From contig JBIOJM010000248.1 in NCBI GenBank assembly GCA_044450785.1, forward strand, positions 1 through 15,387: 15,387 nt of DNA, in the 5' to 3' direction. The position numbers and the translations under genes are program-made. Of the stretch, positions 14,279 to 15,387 are shown piece by piece. A model generated the notes under the pieces. It ran no database searches. It was not told the DNA's origin and worked only from the letters and a program-made list of their open reading frames with translations. This DNA comes from JBIOJM01 sp044450785 (GTDB lineage Bacteria > Planctomycetota > Planctomycetia > Isosphaerales > Isosphaeraceae). How positions within the stretch are numbered: the stretch's first letter is position 1; each line of letters starts with the position of its first letter.

Positions 14279-14553
14279 GTACCCGCCACCACGACGTGCA
14301 CATGCTCAGCCGACCAGACGAGGATCCGAAAAGTCCCCGCGTCCACCCTGCGGACTCTCCCCCGGTTGCCCGAGATCTCACCCTCGTATTCCAGGTAAAC
14401 CTTCCGATGATCGCCGAGCGCTCGGGCCGGGAGCTCCTGACCCGCGACGATGGGCGCATCGATTGCCCACGTGCGCAAAACCTTGCCGGACTCGAGCATG
14501 AAGTCCCAGTGTACTCCGTTCCAGACATGTTCGAGCAGGACAAACCTCGGCAT
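14188..14553 (-). CDS. Standalone LigD phosphoesterase (PE)-like domain protein
   Basis: 121 residues. PRFVLLEHVWNGVHWDFMLESG matches the start of the 3'-phosphoesterase domain found at the N-terminus of many LigD end-joining ligases (H-x5-H-x-D). H9, H15 and D17 correspond to the metal ligands, and GDHRKVYLEYEG supplies H49 and Y53 of the second active-site motif. DAGTF near residue 72 corresponds to the conserved (D/W)xGT(W/Y/F) turn. The LigD arginine after the Asp is methionine here (M19), and the GEYGAG loop is replaced. It is predicted to trim 3' phosphates or ribonucleotides at DNA ends; this is inference from the motif only. The ATG at 14553 starts the domain. Its 3' end overlaps the convergent gene by 91 bp, and a REP-like repeat lies 18 bp upstream. 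No Ku or ligase gene is in the window. Confidence 0.8.
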   Translation of the reverse strand: MPRFVLLEHVWNGVHWDFMLESGKVLRTWAIDAPIVAGQELPARALGDHRKVYLEYEGEISGNRGRVRRVDAGTFRILVWSAEHVHVVVAGTQLAGNVDLRGTRRESGAASSWIFRMGNFD

Positions 14554-14570
14554 CTCGATCCCGCCAGGAA

Positions 14571-14666
14571 GAAAAGGGGATAAGTCCAATAAAAAGGATC
14601 ACTTGAGCGCATCGAACCGTAATCGGACTTATCCCCTTTTCCCGTAATTGGACTTATCCCCTTTTC
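14571..14666. repeat. REP-like palindromic element with a 25-bp tandem copy
   Basis: The left arm GAAAAGGGGATAAGTCCAAT (14571-14590) is the exact reverse complement of 14647-14666. An additional copy of the right arm lies at 14622-14641 with one mismatch. Together with their leaders the right arms form a tandem repeat of 25 bp (14617-14641 and 14642-14666, 24/25 identical). The left arm can therefore pair with either right arm, leaving a 31- or 56-base loop. The G-rich GGGGATAAGTCC core resembles REP/RAYT-type repeats with GGGGACAG cores, but no transposase gene is present. It fills much of the divergent gap between the LigD-like and bacterioferritin-like genes. Confidence 0.75.
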
Positions 14667-14703
14667 TCCGTAGGTCGTGGTTTCAATTCCGGTTCCAACC
14701 GTC

Positions 14704-14719
14704 TAGAATGCGGGCATTC
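14704..14719 (+). promoter_or_regulatory. Candidate -10 box and overlapping dyad of the bacterioferritin-like gene
   Basis: TAGAAT (14704-14709) matches 5 of 6 bases of the -10 consensus, but no good -35 is found 16-18 bp upstream. A dyad GAATGC-GG-GCATTC (14706-14719) covers the -10 box and the likely transcript start. That is a repressor-type position. The leader to the ATG at 14785 would be about 70 bases. Confidence 0.35.
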
Positions 14720-14784
14720 GATGTCTCGGACGCGAATTGAAAAACGCCTTGGACTTTGTTCACCAACGAGAAATGAGGTGGATC

Positions 14785-15249
14785 ATGGATAAGACGCAGA
14801 TGATCGAGAAGCTCAACGAGATCCTGAAATGGGAGTATGCCGGTCTCGTCCAGTACACCCAGTTCAGCTTCGTCGTGCAAGACATCTGGCGCGAGGTCTT
14901 TAGCAAGTTCTTTCGGGAGAATGGCGAGGAAGCGCTCAAGCACGCTCACTTGGTCGGCGACAAGATTGCGGCCCTTGGTGGAGTGCCGACCGTGGAACGA
15001 GGCGCGGTCAAACAATCGAGCGACCTCAATGAGATGCTCGAGTACTCTTTGGAAGTCGAAAGCCTCCAAGTCCGGCTTTATACCGAAGCACTCGAGCTTT
15101 GCGCCGACAGCGAGGTGGGCCTGCGAGTGCTCCTGGAAAATATCTGCACAGAAGAACAGGAAGGGGTGGACCACCTCGAAAAACTACTGAAGCGACGCGA
15201 GATGGCGATCACGGGGAAGAGCGCACCCAGCCGGCAGAAAGTGGGGTAG
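14785..15249 (+). CDS. Bacterioferritin-like (ferritin-like superfamily) protein with altered iron site
   Basis: 154 residues, the size of a four-helix bacterioferritin, a 24-subunit iron-storage shell. EILKWEYAGLVQYTQF, EEALKHAHLVGDKIAALGGVPTVE, NEMLEYSLEVESLQ and TEEQEGVDHLEKLL line up with the four helices. By eye against Escherichia coli Bfr, E17, H53, E92 and E124 keep ligands E18, H54, E94 and E127, but E51 falls on A50 (E49 beside it) and H130 on G127 (a histidine sits at 130). The haem-binding Met52 becomes L51, so no haem is expected. It may be a redox-altered or structural relative, or my register may be off by one turn. GAGGTG is 5 bases before the ATG at 14785; the frame is open to 14737. 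No ferredoxin partner is nearby. Confidence 0.85.
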   Translation: MDKTQMIEKLNEILKWEYAGLVQYTQFSFVVQDIWREVFSKFFRENGEEALKHAHLVGDKIAALGGVPTVERGAVKQSSDLNEMLEYSLEVESLQVRLYTEALELCADSEVGLRVLLENICTEEQEGVDHLEKLLKRREMAITGKSAPSRQKVG

Positions 15250-15387
15250 TCCATCGCGGCCCGGTCGCCTTGGGTTTCTATCAGCACGGCGGACCCCAGC
15301 CGGCGCGGACTCTGCTCGACCGAAAGTGTGGCGCTGCCTAGTGCCTTGTCAATCTTGATTTGAGAAGTTGGAGTCCCGGCTTCAGCC
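15250..15387. other. Intergenic end of window, nothing certain
   Basis: No gene or terminator is recognised. The final bases contain GGCT-TC-AGCC (15378-15387), the inner part of a possible larger palindrome GTCCCGGCT...AGCCGGGAC that would continue past the edge; its outer right arm cannot be seen. Confidence 0.3.

Noticed and set aside
14617..14666. A short CRISPR-like tandem repeat
   Set aside because: There are only two direct 25-bp units with no spacer between them, no further repeats and no cas gene. The reverse-complement arm points to a palindromic element instead.

Overview
The window looks like a chromosomal segment of a planctomycete, most likely Isosphaeraceae-like. This is inferred from the high GC content, from the gene families (Uma2 nuclease, secreted cytochrome c/copper-monooxygenase protein, N-termini of the FRLRALLAATAV type, several membrane proteins with no common name), and from weak or absent Shine-Dalgarno sites in front of many genes. 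No rRNA, tRNA, CRISPR array or complete insertion sequence was seen. No gene-free stretch exceeds about 235 bp.

Layout. At 2-589 (+) lies the 3' part of a phage-type terminase large subunit that seems to have lost its middle. At 666-1376 (-) is a Uma2-family nuclease, followed toward higher coordinates by a minus-strand cluster: a polytopic membrane protein (1456-2640), class I mannose-6-phosphate isomerase manA (2723-3709), a second membrane protein (3814-4716), a YdeP/FdhF-type molybdopterin oxidoreductase (4814-7063) and a secreted protein with a haem c site, a copper type II monooxygenase-like module and an EF-hand (7263-8786). A small 80-residue protein (8903-9145, +) is divergent from the last of these.

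At 9179-9746 (-) is a Phd/YefM-RelE type toxin-antitoxin pair. A perfect 16-bp palindrome lies over its predicted promoter. At 9840-13221 (-) is a compact three-gene operon: a membrane-anchored protein of unknown role, an ABC ATPase and an ABC-2-like permease. Both junctions are ATGA stop/start overlaps, so the three products probably work as one export or envelope system. A divergent single-anchor protein follows (13484-14278, +). Its 3' end runs into a convergent gene for a small standalone LigD phosphoesterase-like protein (14188-14553, -). The next intergenic region carries a REP-like palindromic repeat (14571-14666), and then comes a bacterioferritin-like gene (14785-15249, +) with two altered iron ligands.

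The strongest leads are the three-gene ABC operon, the REP-like element with its exact 25-bp tandem copy, the bacterioferritin-like protein with a non-canonical diiron site and a dyad at its promoter, and the operator/promoter overlap of the toxin-antitoxin pair. Most genes here are ordinary planctomycete genes. No clear defence or biosynthetic island is visible. All assignments come from reading motifs by eye, without database searches.
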